From Triticum aestivum (taxonomy: Eukaryota > Streptophyta > Magnoliopsida > Poales > Poaceae): DNA of 64,000 nt. Positions within the stretch are counted from its first letter, which is position 1; each line of letters opens with the position of its first letter. The DNA lies in contig NC_057813.1 in the NCBI RefSeq assembly GCF_018294505.1, positions 320,563,191 through 320,627,190 on the forward strand, written 5' to 3'. Below the pieces are notes generated by a model. It ran no database searches and had not been told where the DNA came from. It saw nothing but the letters and a program-made list of their open reading frames with translations. This document shows, one piece after another, positions 21,289 through 32,777 of this stretch. The translations under genes and the position numbers were made by a program.

Positions 21289-23181
21289 TGCGACAATATG
21301 ATGCATGATCATGACATGGCAATATTCTGTGGTTTGAGCTAATGCAACTAGCAACAAGTTAAATGAAGTTGGTTCGAATCCAAGATTCAAATTCAAACTC
21401 CACATGTGGTTATTTAGATGTCATTCATTTCATTTGTCCTAAACAGTAGTCATAAGGTGTTCTAACATCGATGAAAACAGTTTATATGGATAGATTGGAT
21501 TTTTCTGATCATTTTTCATATATAAATTATTTCATTTGGAGTTATGGTTGAATTTCTATGAATTTTTGAAGTTTAGACTATTTTCTAGAATTTTCTGAAT
21601 TAGTTTTAATCCAGAAAATGATTAACTGCGTCAGCATGACGTCGGTGTGACGTCAGAAGGTCAACAACACCTAACCAGAGTCAAACCTGATAGTGGGCCC
21701 CACATGTCAGTGTCCTAGCTAATTAACAGAGACTATTAGTGCTAATTAATCCTAACTAAAAGTGTCAATGGGGCATGGGCCCACATGTAGTGACAGAGAG
21801 GGTCATTAGATTAGTGCCTAATGGTGTTTTCACCGGAGTTAGGCCACTGACGAGGTCAGTGACAGCGGAACAACTCAGGTTTCGCCCTCCGGCGACCAAA
21901 CGCCGCGCGAAGAGGCTCTGTGGGTTCCTGGCGCTCGTGTGCTTCGAGAGGAGGCGACAGGAGGACGCGGGGTGGTCAGACCTCGCCGCAGCGGAACTTG
22001 CGGCAGCGGCCAGAGTTCAAACATCGACGGATTTGATGCCACAGCACGCGGGAGGACCAACGGTTTGCACCTACGAACTCTACGCGTGCTCACAAACCCA
22101 ACGGGGACAACCACGGGACCAATGGGTCACCGGAGCTTCGTCGGCTACGAGTTCGTGTGGCGGCGCACTCTCGGCCTCGACAAAATCAGTGTCTACGACG
22201 AGAACTAGGCCACGGAATTAGGGGGGAATGGTGCAGTGGCTCACGATGATCACGCTGAGACGGTCGACGTGCTCTGGGAAGGCCTGAGGCGACAGGACGG
22301 CGACAGTGATCCCTGGCGACTGAAGCTTCAAGACGGAGTCGAGGCTGTCGAGTTGGAGCGTCCGAGCACTCGAGGCTTGCAGACTACTCGGGGTGGCGAG
22401 AGGAGCATGGTGGGCGTGGTGGCAGTGAATGGCGATGATGTCTCTCTGTTCGGGCGAAGAACAAAGAGGGAGAGGGCAAAATGGCCAGGAAAAAAGGTGG
22501 GGGGGGGGACAGCACAGCCTCGTCCACGTCTCCTGGGCGCGGTATTGGGGGGAAGGAGGCATCGACACGGCGAAGCAGGAGGGGACCGGGGCGTGCTTGC
22601 GTGCGTCGGCAACGCGTGCCCGTCCCTCTGGCAAGAGGAAGACGACAGGAGGAGGTGGGCTGGGCTAGGTGGCTGGGCGGGCCGACTGGGCCGGCCAGGT
22701 GGGCTGCAGGTAAGCGCCATGTGAGTTTATCTCTCTCTATTTTGTGTTTTTTCTATTTTGTTATTTTCTTTTGGGCTTTATTAAAAATACCCAGACATTC
22801 TCAAGAATCATGAAACTACTCATGCCCACTGTTTGAAATATATCCAACAGTGAACATTTCAATTTATGGTTATTTGGACATTTAAAATATTTTATAGCAT
22901 TTAAATGTCCAAATGCAAATAACATATGACTTAATTCAAAAATCTAGAATGGCCTAGAAAAATGTGCACCATTTTTGGGAGAGGTTCTAGACCAATTCAA
23001 AAATGATGAAATTTTGTGAAGGGCATTTTGGGTTCATTTGAAATGTTTGTCATTTGAACCTGGTATTTTAGGGGGGGGGTGCTTGGGTTTGTTAATCCCC
23101 ATTTCAGGTTTAAGAGAAATTTAAACATGATGTCACTCATGAGGCTAGCCTAGTGCATTGCCAGAAGCTAGGGATGTGACA
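21289..23181 (-). repeat. Element F: LTR-like block, no internal region recognised
   Basis: The block starts TGTCACATCCC on the minus strand at 23181 and ends TGTCGCA at 21289, giving TG...CA ends and 1893 bp. It abuts the end of the element E LTR exactly. The flanking 5-mers TATCA and ATTTT do not match, so it is not a clean solo LTR. Its centre (21880..22720) is GC-rich and open in several frames on both strands, which I read as compositional rather than coding. It also carries paired TGACGTC sites at 21637..21655. Confidence 0.5.
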
Positions 23182-23476
23182 ATTTTTATGTTGGGACTCT
23201 CCTTATAGCAGTCTTTGTTTTGGTACTTGGCTTAGTGGTAGCTATAGAGCCATGCTCCTTTTTGAGTATTGTCTTCTTCTTGGAAGTGACCTCATCTGCA
23301 ACAAAATCCTCATACTCACTTTCTGAGGTTCTCTTCTTCCTTGTCCTGGTGGTAGCCTTTGGCAAGTAGCTTGGAGTGCCCCTGCTGCCATCATCATAGC
23401 TCTCATTGGGACTAGAGCCCTCATTGAGCTCGACATTCTGTTTAGACTAGTTCTTACTATCAATAGCACTTGACAT
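23182..23476 (-). pseudogene. Element G second reading frame (acidic/basic, truncated)
   Basis: The ATG at 23474..23476 lies 15 bp after a splice-acceptor-like TATTCACAG. The frame encodes MSSAIDSK, a stop, then a charged segment (SSPNESYDDG, TRKKRTSESEYEDF, VTSKKK) and is lost at block F. No domain is recognised. It could be the first exon-encoded part of an accessory gene carried by this non-autonomous element. Too little remains to assign a function. Confidence 0.4.
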
Positions 23477-25153
23477 CTTGAAACACCGACCCTGTGAATA
23501 GATAGGTATGGGTAGAGTACATGAGTTATCACAAAAAGAAGATGGTTTTTCAAAAATTTGAGTACAAACTTTATTTTTAGTTTTCCATAGAAAGCATTTC
23601 GGAGCTACCGAGTTGATCATTTTGGTGACACCGAAGCACTCACGGAGCCTAAACATACCACTTCGGTCGGAGCGAGTTGTGGTTCGGTGGCTCCGAGATG
23701 CTAGTGTTTCACTCAAATTTTACTTTCGGTCTCACCGATCAGTACATTTCAGTGGAACCAAGTTGTACTTGTGCAATGGCGAGGGCCAATAGGTGGGACC
23801 CAAAATTTCATTTCGGTCGGTCCAAGATGAATTTGGCGGAAACCTAACCCTAATTATTTTTGAATCTATCTAACAAATTTGTTTGGTGCATAGATGAATC
23901 TCAAACGTGACAAGATACTAGGCAAAATCCTTGTGCATTGAATCGGAGAGGGAAAGCATGAGGACATCGAATCTCACCCAAACTCGGTGACGATCCTCTA
24001 CCATGACAATGGTGGATTAGATTCCGTTGACGGTGGCAAATTCCTAGGCGACGACACACAAGAGACGACGGCCACAATCCGAAGACCAAGGGGTTGAAAG
24101 CAATGGGGAGCGGGCATGAAACATTTGAAAAAAAAAATCAGTCGTATGGGCCGCAAGATATATATACCCATGTGATGTTGGTGGCACCGAGTGGAACAAA
24201 TCTGTGGCACTGAGATGTGAAACTGCATGCAGTTACAGCAAATCAGTGGGACCGAGTCGGTCTAATCGGTAGCACCGAGATGAAAACCTAGATCAATCTA
24301 ATGCGTTCGGTATTACCGAGTTTGAGTGGATTGACCTGCCTGAAATGCAGTAGAAGGTTTTGGAAGGCAACCCTTGACAGATCGATGGCTTCGACTGCTC
24401 CCCACCCGGAGGGTCCGGAAGTAACTTGTCCACTTTTGTGATATAGCATGAATAGAGTTTGAGACAAGAAGAGCATAGATAGCTATAGAAAGTTCTTAGG
24501 CATTATTATACATCCACTTGACCAATAAAAACCAACACAATCGAAAACACAAATGGATGTCCTCGAATGGAGAAAATATGCAACCAACATGCTCACACAA
24601 GAAGATAGCAAATGAAATATGTGTCAAAGCATGCAAAATCAATTCTAGCATCTATCAAGAAGTTGGTGATGACTAGGTCATCTATATATGATTATATTTA
24701 CTTCGGAGTCAAATGAGAACATTTGATCATAGGTCATACTCATCGTTTAAGCACAAGTGGGGTTACCACTTTTACATAAAGCATTCATGTGCTCACACCA
24801 TTAGAGTTGCTTTAGCTCAATTTTTAGAGCAAATCTCCCCTAGATATGATATCCCCCCTAAGAGGGATGAACTAACCTTGGGTTTTTCGATGATGACTTC
24901 ATGTAAATAGTGATGATGTGGATGTTCAATGTTGATGTAGATCATTTGGAGCAATCCTTTGGAGTGTTGCACTTTCAATACCTACATGGGTTAGTCCCAC
25001 AAGGAACACACAAGGATATCCATAGACATAGAGTGAATTGCACATATGATGATGTCCATGAAAGCATTAGGTTACCATATCCCTTGTCTTACTAGTAAGA
25101 GGGTTTGTGACTCCATGAACTAGTGCAAGATATGAAAGTTGATTGCACCGGTC
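23477..25153 (-). other. Element G non-coding region with internal promoter-like sequence
   Basis: No protein gene is supported here. A minus-strand TATATATA lies at about 24158..24165, followed 3' by a GC-richer leader-like stretch (24110..23950) and then the acceptor near 23492. That arrangement resembles promoter, 5' untranslated exon and intron. The part 23590..24320 is dense in short TCGGT...ACCGA motifs, which also fill the LTR (28240..28620). Confidence 0.4.
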
Positions 25154-27317
25154 CTAGCCAAAGTGAATATGAGTGTAGTATGTTGGCGGAGTCACCCTCA
25201 AGAACACTCCAGTTCTTCTTTGGGACCCACACAATTTGATGGGAATCCTTGGAGTTGTAGTTGTACTTGATGAACTAGAGCTTGACGTAGTCTTGGGAAC
25301 CCACTTGACCATAGCCTTAGGAGCTTCTTCAAATGAGCCAATCTCTTCTCGAAGCTTGTCCATGAATTTTAACTTCTGGTCTTGTGGTGGAAGATCATAT
25401 TGAGCTTGTGTTCCCTAAAAATAAGTGGGGTCATACTTCTCTTGTTGAGAACAAACTTCGTCTTGGGGTATTGATGTTCTTCCCATTCAAATCAATTTCC
25501 CCAATTTGCTTACTTCCGACAAGGCTCTTGTAAACACATTTACCTATAATTCCCTTCAATAAGCTATTTTCTTGCTCAAGTGTAACTTGGCTACGAGAAT
25601 CATTAGTGTAATCAAGAGAACTACCAGAAGAAACAACATTGGATTTAGCATGGTTATTGTTACTACTAGAAGAAGAATCTTTCTTGCTCTTGTTGCTATA
25701 TTTTACTTGTGGCATATAAGTAGACAAGAGGAGATGTTTGGAAATGTAAGAAGAACTCTTCCTTCGAAGATCATAATTGATAGCTTTTAGGAACTCATGC
25801 TCTTGCTCTAAATTTAGCTTCTCGAAGCGTAGCTTCTCATGAGTCCTTAGGAGCTCTCTATGATCCTCTTGAGTTATTTCATGAGTTAACTTAAGAGTGT
25901 TTAATTCTTTAGTTAGACGCTCAATCACCTTATTATCATTGTCATTCATTTTATCTTGAGTAGGATGGTTACTAGCAAGTTCATTTTCATCACTAGCTTT
26001 ATCAACAAGTAAATCATCATCACCTAGCGAATCATCTTCATCACTATCAAAATGAAGATACTCGGGAAGTGATACCTTGAGGCCTTTAGCCATGAAGCAT
26101 CTTACAATTCCTTCATTGGGTGAGTCCAATATGTCATAGGAGTTGGATGACACTAGTGCAAGATAGGAAACACCTTCATCTTGAGTATATTCGGAGTCAG
26201 AGTGGTAGCTTCTCTCGGAGTAGTTGTCGGAGTCAGAACCAGACACCCATTCACTAACGTGAGCTTGATTTCTTTGTCTTGTGTAGCTCTTTGATGAGTT
26301 GTCCTTCCTTTCAGAATCCTTGCTTCTATGAGAGGATCTTCGTTCATAACGATCATCACTTCTCCTTCTCTCTCTTGGAGGTGATTCATCTCTCCTACTT
26401 CTCCTTTTTGGTGAGTCTTTTCTTTTCTTGTAGGGAGCCGTACACTCATTGGAATAGTGTACGGGTCTTCCACAATTGTAGCAATTATGATCATGACTAG
26501 AAGATCTTTTGTCATTGTAGGACCTCGACTTGGAGCTGCTCTCTTTGCTTCTACTCTTGTAGAATTTGTTGAAGTTATTCACCATTAAGCTTAATTCTTC
26601 ATTGGAGACTTGCTTTTTACTTGATGTTGCAGGAGCATCACTTGAAGCTTTGTAAGCACCACTTGACTTATTATGAAGCTCTTCATTATCCTTGAGTGAC
26701 ATCTCATGAGCAAAAATTCTATCAAGGACTTCCGTGGGCTTGATATCTTTGTAATTGGGCATCATTTTGATAAATGTGCACACGGTATCATATTTTCCAT
26801 CCAAGGCTCTAAGGATCTTCTTGATGATGAATTTGTCGGTCATCTCTTCACTTCCTAAGCCGACAATCTCATTTGTGATGAGAGCAAGCCTAGAGTACAT
26901 TTCGGCGACTCCTTCACCATCCATCATCTTGAACTTGTCAAGTTGACTTTGAAGCACATCCAACTTGGATTCCTTGACAGACTTGATACCTTCGTGCATA
27001 TCAACCATAGTAGCCCAAATTTCCTTTGCATTCTCAAGGCGGCTGATTTTGTTGAATTCCTTGGGGCATAATCGATTAAAGGGAATATCGCAAGCTTGAG
27101 CATTGTATTGCAACATCTTCAATTCTTCCGCGGTAGCTTCACGATCCGGTTATTTACCGTCTTCGAAGAATTCAGCTTGCAAACCAACACGCACAACAAC
27201 CCAAACAATGGGGTTATAACAAAGAAGATGCATTTTCATCTTATGCTTCCAACTAGCAAAATTTGTACCATCAAAATAAGGACCTCTACAGTGATAGTTA
27301 CACTTTCTAGATGCCAT
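25154..27317 (-). pseudogene. Element G gag (UBN2-type with zinc knuckle)
   Basis: This is the capsid/nucleocapsid protein of a copia-like element. The ATG at 27315..27317 opens a frame with a YFDGTNF segment. A stop occurs near 27151, then a long open stretch runs to 25431. It contains the UBN2-like gag core (EIWATMVDMHEG, about 27030) and a CCHC zinc knuckle (CYNCG...HYSNEC) near 26490..26440. A serine/arginine-rich region (26440..26260), an acidic segment and a C-terminal coiled coil (25920..25790) follow. A frameshift near 25440 leads into a final part ending at 25154 with a WVPK motif, where pol would normally begin. Pol is absent. Confidence 0.82.
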
Positions 27318-27387
27318 ACTCTCCTAGGTTGTGAAGCGAAGGCTATGATCACCAAACCTATGGAAATCAAGGCTAAAGTAGACCAAA

Positions 27388-27399
27388 GCTCTGCTACCA
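27388..27399 (-). other. Primer binding site of element G (tRNA-Met type)
   Basis: TGGTAGCAGAGC on the minus strand lies 2 nt after the LTR and differs by one base from the usual initiator-Met primer site TGGTATCAGAGC. It sets the 5' LTR boundary. Confidence 0.8.
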
Positions 27400-27401
27400 C
27401 T

Positions 27402-28964
27402 TGTAGGATCGAAAGTATGTCTACAGGGGGGAGATTAGACTACTTGACCAAATAAAAATCTATATTTTTGCCAATTTTAGTTGTTTGCAGATTTTAGCAA
27501 TTAGCACAAGTCAAGCAATCAACCTACAGATGCAATTCTAAGAGTATACTAGCAGAAAGTAAAACATTGCATATTAAGGTAAAGGGAAGGGATTGGAGAA
27601 GGCAAATGCAACGGAGACATGGAGATTTTTGGCGTGGTTCTGATAGGTGGTGCTATCATACGTCCACGTTGTTGAGACCTCAACCCATGAAGGGTAACGG
27701 CTGCGCGAGTCCACGGAGGGCTCCACCCATGAAGGGTCCACAAAGGAGCAACCTTGTCTATCCCACCATAGCCATCACTCGCGAAGGACTTGTCTCACTC
27801 GAGTAGATCTTCACAAAGTAGGGGATCTCCTAGCCCTTACAAACTTCTTGGTTCAACTCCACATCACGATGGACGCTCCCAAGCGACACCTAACCAATCT
27901 AGGTGACACCACTCTCCAAAAGGTAATAGATGGTGTGTAGATGATGAACTCCTTGCTCTTGTGCTTCAAATGATAATCTCCCCAACACTCAACTCTCTCT
28001 CGCATATTTGGCTATGGTGGAAGAGGGATTTGAGTGGAAAACAAAAGGCTAGAAATCAAGGTTCATATAGTTGGAATGGAATCTCTTGATCTCAACACAT
28101 GAGTAGGTGGTTCTCTCTCAGAAAATGAACGATGGAACTGTAGGAATGTTCTAATGGCTCTTTCCAATGAGGAAGAAGGGATGGAGGGGTATATGTAGCC
28201 TACACACAAAAGCCAACCATTACACCATTGACTCATCTCGGTGGCTTCGATTAGGAAACTCAGTGGCACCGATCTGTTCAAAAACATGAACATTAGGAAT
28301 CTCGGAGGGACCGACTAGAAAAACTCGGTGGGACCGATGTGCAAGGGCTTAAACTTCATCTCGGTGGTGCTGATTGCATCAAGTTGGTGAGACCGAAGTT
28401 AAGCAATAAGCAACAAAGAATTTGTCAAGCCAGCTCGGTGAGACTGATTGCATAAACTCGGTGGGACCAAAATGAATGCAATATATCATAGAGCACTGGC
28501 AAGGCCATCTCTTTGGGACCAAGAACCATATTGGTGTGACTGAACTGTTAGGGTTTCTGGCAGTGGTTATGTCAAATGAACTTGGTGGCTCCGAGTAGAA
28601 AGAATTGGTGGGGCCGAGTTTTGATTTAGGGTTTGGGCATATTTGGATGGAGAAAGTGGTTGAGGTTTTTGGAGCAATATCACTAAGCACTTTGAGCAAC
28701 TAGACCATTAAGCAACACCCCATCCCCTTTTAATAGTATTGGCTTTCCTATGGACTCAATGTGATCTTGGATAACTTAAATAGAAATGAAAAGTCTTGAG
28801 CTTTTGCCAATCTTTGTCCTTAGCATTCTGAGGGGTCCACATCTCCAGTCCATGCCATGCCAATCATTGAACATCCTGAATATTTATCTTGAATGGATAT
28901 TAGTTCAATGAGCTATATGTTGTTATGAATTACCAAAACCACCAGGGGATTAGTTGCACTTTCA
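27402..28964 (-). repeat. Element G 5' LTR
   Basis: This 1563 bp LTR runs on the minus strand from TGAAAGTGCAAC (28964) to a CCTACA end (27402). It is notable for at least ten short palindrome-like CTCGGTGGGACCGA-type motifs between 28240 and 28620. The partner LTR is missing. Confidence 0.8.
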
Positions 28965-30677
28965 GATGACAATACTTGAAACTATGTGTTACGACTAGCT
29001 GGGGGCATAAAACAATGGCGCTTGTTGGGAGGCAACCCAATAGTTATCTTTATTTTCCTTTGTGTTCTACTTTTAAGTGTGCACATAATTGTGCTACTGT
29101 TATGGTTGTGTTTTTGTGTTTAATTAGTGGTTGTGCTAAGTAAAGCCTTTGGGATGATTTGATTGATAGTTGATTTGATTCTGTGAGAAAAAATTAAATT
29201 TTGCGCCCAATAACTGAATTGTGTAAATTCACTGGAACATGATAATTCTTGATTTTTTAAACATGATTTATATACAAATTGGCCAAGCTGTCCCAATTTT
29301 CAGAAGGTTTGGAGTTACAGAAGTATTGTGTTTGTCCAGATCATTACACATTGTTCTGTTTTTGAGAGATTCTATTTCTGTTTCACTGTTTGCTTGTTTT
29401 AATGAATCTATGGATTGTATCGGGGGTATACGTCATGGTGAAGTTATAATACAGTAGGTATTATGCAATAATAAAACATGAATGGGCTTACAACAATACC
29501 TAAAGTTTATGATTTGCTTGTTATACTAACGGATCTCACGTGTTTTCTGTTGAGTTTTGTGTGCTGAAGTTTTCAAGTTTTTAGTGAGATCACGATGGAT
29601 GAAAGGATAAGGAGTGGCAAAACTCTAAGCTTGGGGATGCCCAAGGCACCCCCAAGGTAATATTCATGGACACACAATACTCTAAGCTTGGGGATGCCCC
29701 GGATGGCATCCCGTCTTTCTTCTACCAACCATCGGTAAATTACTTGGAGCTATATTTTTATTCATCACATGATATGAGTTTTGATTGGAGCATCGTGTAT
29801 TATATAAGTCTTTGCTTTGTTTGCTTTTAGTTTGCCACAATCATCTTTGCTGGACACACCTTTTAAGAGGGACACAGATCTATTCGTGACTAGTTAGAAT
29901 ACTCTTTCTGCTTCACTTATATATTTTGAGCTAGGCAATTGCTCTAGTACTTCACTTCTATCTTTTAGAGCACGGTGGTGGTTATATTTTAAATAAATAG
30001 TTGCACTCTCATGCTTCACTTATATCATGTTGAGATTTTAATAAATAGTAATAGCAATATGCACGGGTTATGAATTGGTCCTAATATGATATGTATTCAA
30101 GAGGGATATAATAAAAACTTTCATGTAGATCACTGAATATGATAATTTTGATTCCTTGCAATATATTTGTGGCATACATATGGTGGTATGTGGGAGGTAC
30201 TAGTGAATGCTTGTGGTTTAGTAAGAATATTGGTGTTAAGGTTTGCGATTCCTGAAGCATGCACGTATAGTCTCCCGTTATGCTAAGAAGTTGGAGCACG
30301 ATTTATTATTGAGTGTCTTCCTTTGTGTGTGAAGGTTGGGTGCGCACGATGGCCAACTCCTACCAACCTCCGCTCTAGGGGCATGCGTAGTAGTACTTTG
30401 CTACACTTTATTTACTGTTATTTCTATTTTTTGTTTTATTTATCTATCTATCACTATCAGATTTGATCCTTGCAAATAACCGTCTAGGGGATTGACAACC
30501 CCCTTGATCGCGTTGGGTGCAAGTATTTGCTCTTTTGTGTGTAGGTGCTATTAACATGGTTTCACGTGGTTCTCCTACTTGATTCATAACTTTTGTTATT
30601 AACTAAGGGAAATACTTATCTCTATTGTACAACATTATCCTCTCCTCTTCGAGGAAATTCCAACGCAGTTCACAAGT
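28965..30677 (+). mobile_element. Element H: Athila-type 3' region remnant
   Basis: There is no gene. The 1.7 kb matches the style of the untranslated 3' part of Sabrina/WHAM-like Triticeae elements. It has a GGGAGGCAACCC motif near 29020, the doubled AAGCTTGGGGATGCCC motif at 29625..29700, and a terminal stretch after 30500 (GTTGGGTGCAAGTATTTG). The family name is from recognition, not a search. The right edge at about 30677 meets older sequence, and element G replaces whatever lay to the left. Confidence 0.55.
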
Positions 30678-30679
30678 AA

Positions 30680-31183
30680 CAGGGATCGAAGGGCGCGCCA
30701 CCAACACCACCCTCGAAGATGATGTTCTTCATGATGAACGGTTGGCCTTGTCGTCATCTATGGTCGGAATTGTGTCAAACAAATTGCGGGTGTCGGGATG
30801 CATGCCAACAAGGATCTAGCACGGCTGTTTCCTTAAGCCCTCGGTGGATGACCTGCTGACCACAGGTTGTTGAGGTTGATGGCCATGGGCGCGGGCGTGG
30901 CCGACACGACCACGCTCACCTCTGGCAAACTAGAGCCAGGAGAGGTGGATAAACGAGAGGCTTGCGGGTGGGAATGGAAGCAGGGTGTCTACGACATGGT
31001 GGACATGCGCGGCGTCTCTGGCCATGGCAGACAAACAGTCGACGAGCCTGTGCTGGCCGCAGCCATGGCGGCAGTGACAAGGGAGGCTTCATGGCTGTAG
31101 TGACGAGGGCGTTGTTCTCCGCCATGGCGGACTCTTGTTGTGCGGTGGCGGCTATGGCTACCTCCTTATCGGCTTGCACCTGC
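30680..31183 (-). pseudogene. Split accessory-type gene, downstream part (PIF/Harbinger-like ORF1?)
   Basis: On the minus strand the frame ending at 41193 continues in register here, once element I and one copy of its CCTGC duplication are removed (GRRQ then VQADKEVA). The alanine-rich coding sequence (AIAATAQQESAMAENNAL) soon shifts frame. A further segment near 30790..30700 (RNLFDTIPTIDDD) in another frame looks like more of the same protein. It is cut near 30680. It resembles Triticeae proteins associated with PIF/Harbinger transposons, but this is recognition without a search. Confidence 0.45.
31179..31183. other. Target site duplication of element I (left copy)
   Basis: CCTGC precedes TGAGGGAG at 31184 and recurs after the final CA at 41188..41192. 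It is a clean 5 bp duplication. Confidence 0.93.
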
Positions 31184-31626
31184 TGAGGGAGTCCTGGAAT
31201 AAGGGGTCCTCGGGCGTCCGGCCTATTGACATTGGCCGGACTGATGGGCTGTGAAGATACAAGACCGAAGACTCTCACCTATATCTGGATGGGACTCTCC
31301 TTGGCATGGGAGGCAAACTTGAAGCCTGGATATGAAGATTCCTTTCTCTGTAACCGACTTTATACAACCCCCCTCCAGTGTCTATATACCAGAGGCAATC
31401 ATAATCATACAGGCTAGACTTCTAGGGTTTTAGCCATTACGATCTTGTGGCAGATCAACTATTGTAATACTCATATTCATCAAGATCAATCAAGGAGTAG
31501 GGTATTACCTCTATAGAGAGGGCCTGAACCTAGGTAAACATCGTGTCCCCCACCTCCTGTTACCTTCAACCTTAGAGGCACAGTTCGGGACCCCCTACCC
31601 GAGATCCGCCGGTTTTGACACCGACA
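31184..31626 (+). repeat. Element I 5' LTR
   Basis: The 443 bp LTR runs from TGAGGGAG to ACACCGACA. Compared with the 3' LTR it lacks about 25 bp around the TATA region (31375..31395), where the 3' copy reads CTATATAAAC and this one CTATATACC. That may weaken its promoter. Confidence 0.93.
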
Positions 31627-31652
31627 TTGGTGGTTTCATTGAGAGTTCCGCT

Positions 31653-32777
31653 ATGACGTCTAACACAGGATTGATGGCTCACCTTGTTATCAAGGACAGT
31701 ATCACCTCCAGAGGAGCCCTGACCCCAGGTCAGACCCTCCGGCTGGGCGGCTTTACCATGACCACCCGTTCGGCCGTCAAGCCAACGATGACTTCTCGGG
31801 TCATCAAAAATCGCCTCCGTGTTTACTTCGTACACTCCAAATGGATGGATCCGACAGAGTTGTCATCTTTAAATGAACTCCTTGATTGCATCGCCGCCCT
31901 AGGGGTCGCTACAGAATACGATCCGATTGGGCTTAAACCCAATCAGAGAGAAATCAAATCTCCACCGATCACCCATCAGGTAGCGGTAATCGAGGAGCGA
32001 AACAACAACTCTCCCTCTATATAGAGGACGAACTATGTTTGGATTTCCAGGCTTGAAGAGTCGGATACCCATCTATGGAATGACACGCCCTGCCCTCCGA
32101 ACCTAGAACCGGACGACGTGCCTGAAAAATCAGTTGATACCCCGGAGGCCGAACTATTAAGTTCGGAAGTTTCTCAAACTCCAGATCCCAAATTGGGTCA
32201 GGGTTCGGACTTAAATCCACCCACCCACCCAGATACATGCGATCTTATGTACATATGACAACAGTCTCAACAAATGGTCCATCACTTTTGGGCCAGATTC
32301 CACCTTGTCAAAGACAAGATCAAAGATTGCCGCGACGAAGACGCGATCTCACTATTCTGCAACAATTGCACGGATGAGGGAATCCTCAATGCCATTAACC
32401 GCCGTCGCGTATTACACTTCGCTGACTTGGCAACCATAGTAAAGAAGTACTGCGCAGTGGAAAGTGCCTGGAAAACTCAGGCAGCTCCTTGGGAGCCACC
32501 GGTTTCCATTCAACCCCTCGTCCGGGCAAAAAGGATGCACCCTCGCTGGTTGCCTGATCCAATAGTAAATAAATCGAAGCCCATTACGGGGCACGGAACC
32601 GTTCTGGAGGGATTGCTCGATAGGCCATGCAAAATACACATAACACCGGATACCATACCAACCTATATCCTTAAAGCATGTTGGATACTCCAGCAAGTGG
32701 CAAAGAGTGGCGAGGATCTCCTCACCAAAAATACCGCAGAGCAACACCCCAGGAAGACGGCGACCTCAGAGTATTGA
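31653..32777 (+). pseudogene. Element I gag, internally deleted
   Basis: The ATG at 31653 opens the Tat-type gag N-terminus (to 32024), related to the N-terminal region of element B gag. After a frame change near 32015 an acidic segment runs to about 32260. Sequence then jumps to a late-gag part (HHFWARFHLVKDKIKDC at 32280). The central capsid core present in element B (the HWLNSLP region) is missing. The remainder runs to 32777 and overlaps the protease frame. Confidence 0.78.

Larger units (their letters stand above)
23182..28964 (-). mobile_element. Element G: non-autonomous copia-like LTR retrotransposon, 3' truncated
   Basis: On the minus strand there is a 1563 bp 5' LTR (27402..28964), a Met-type primer site and a long gag. 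No protease, integrase or reverse transcriptase follows. Further on lie about 1.7 kb of non-coding sequence with its own TATA box and a second short reading frame beginning at 23476, cut off by block F at 23181. The 3' LTR is absent. Gag of the UBN2 type suggests copia ancestry. Confidence 0.75.

Noticed and set aside
21775..22724. Overlapping long open frames on both strands in block F
   Set aside because: They occur in a GC-rich LTR-like segment on several frames at once, with arginine- and proline-rich low-complexity products and no domain. This is compositional.
21289..23181. Calling block F a solo LTR
   Set aside because: The termini look like TG...CA but the flanking 5-mers TATCA and ATTTT do not match, so a clean solo-LTR event is not supported.
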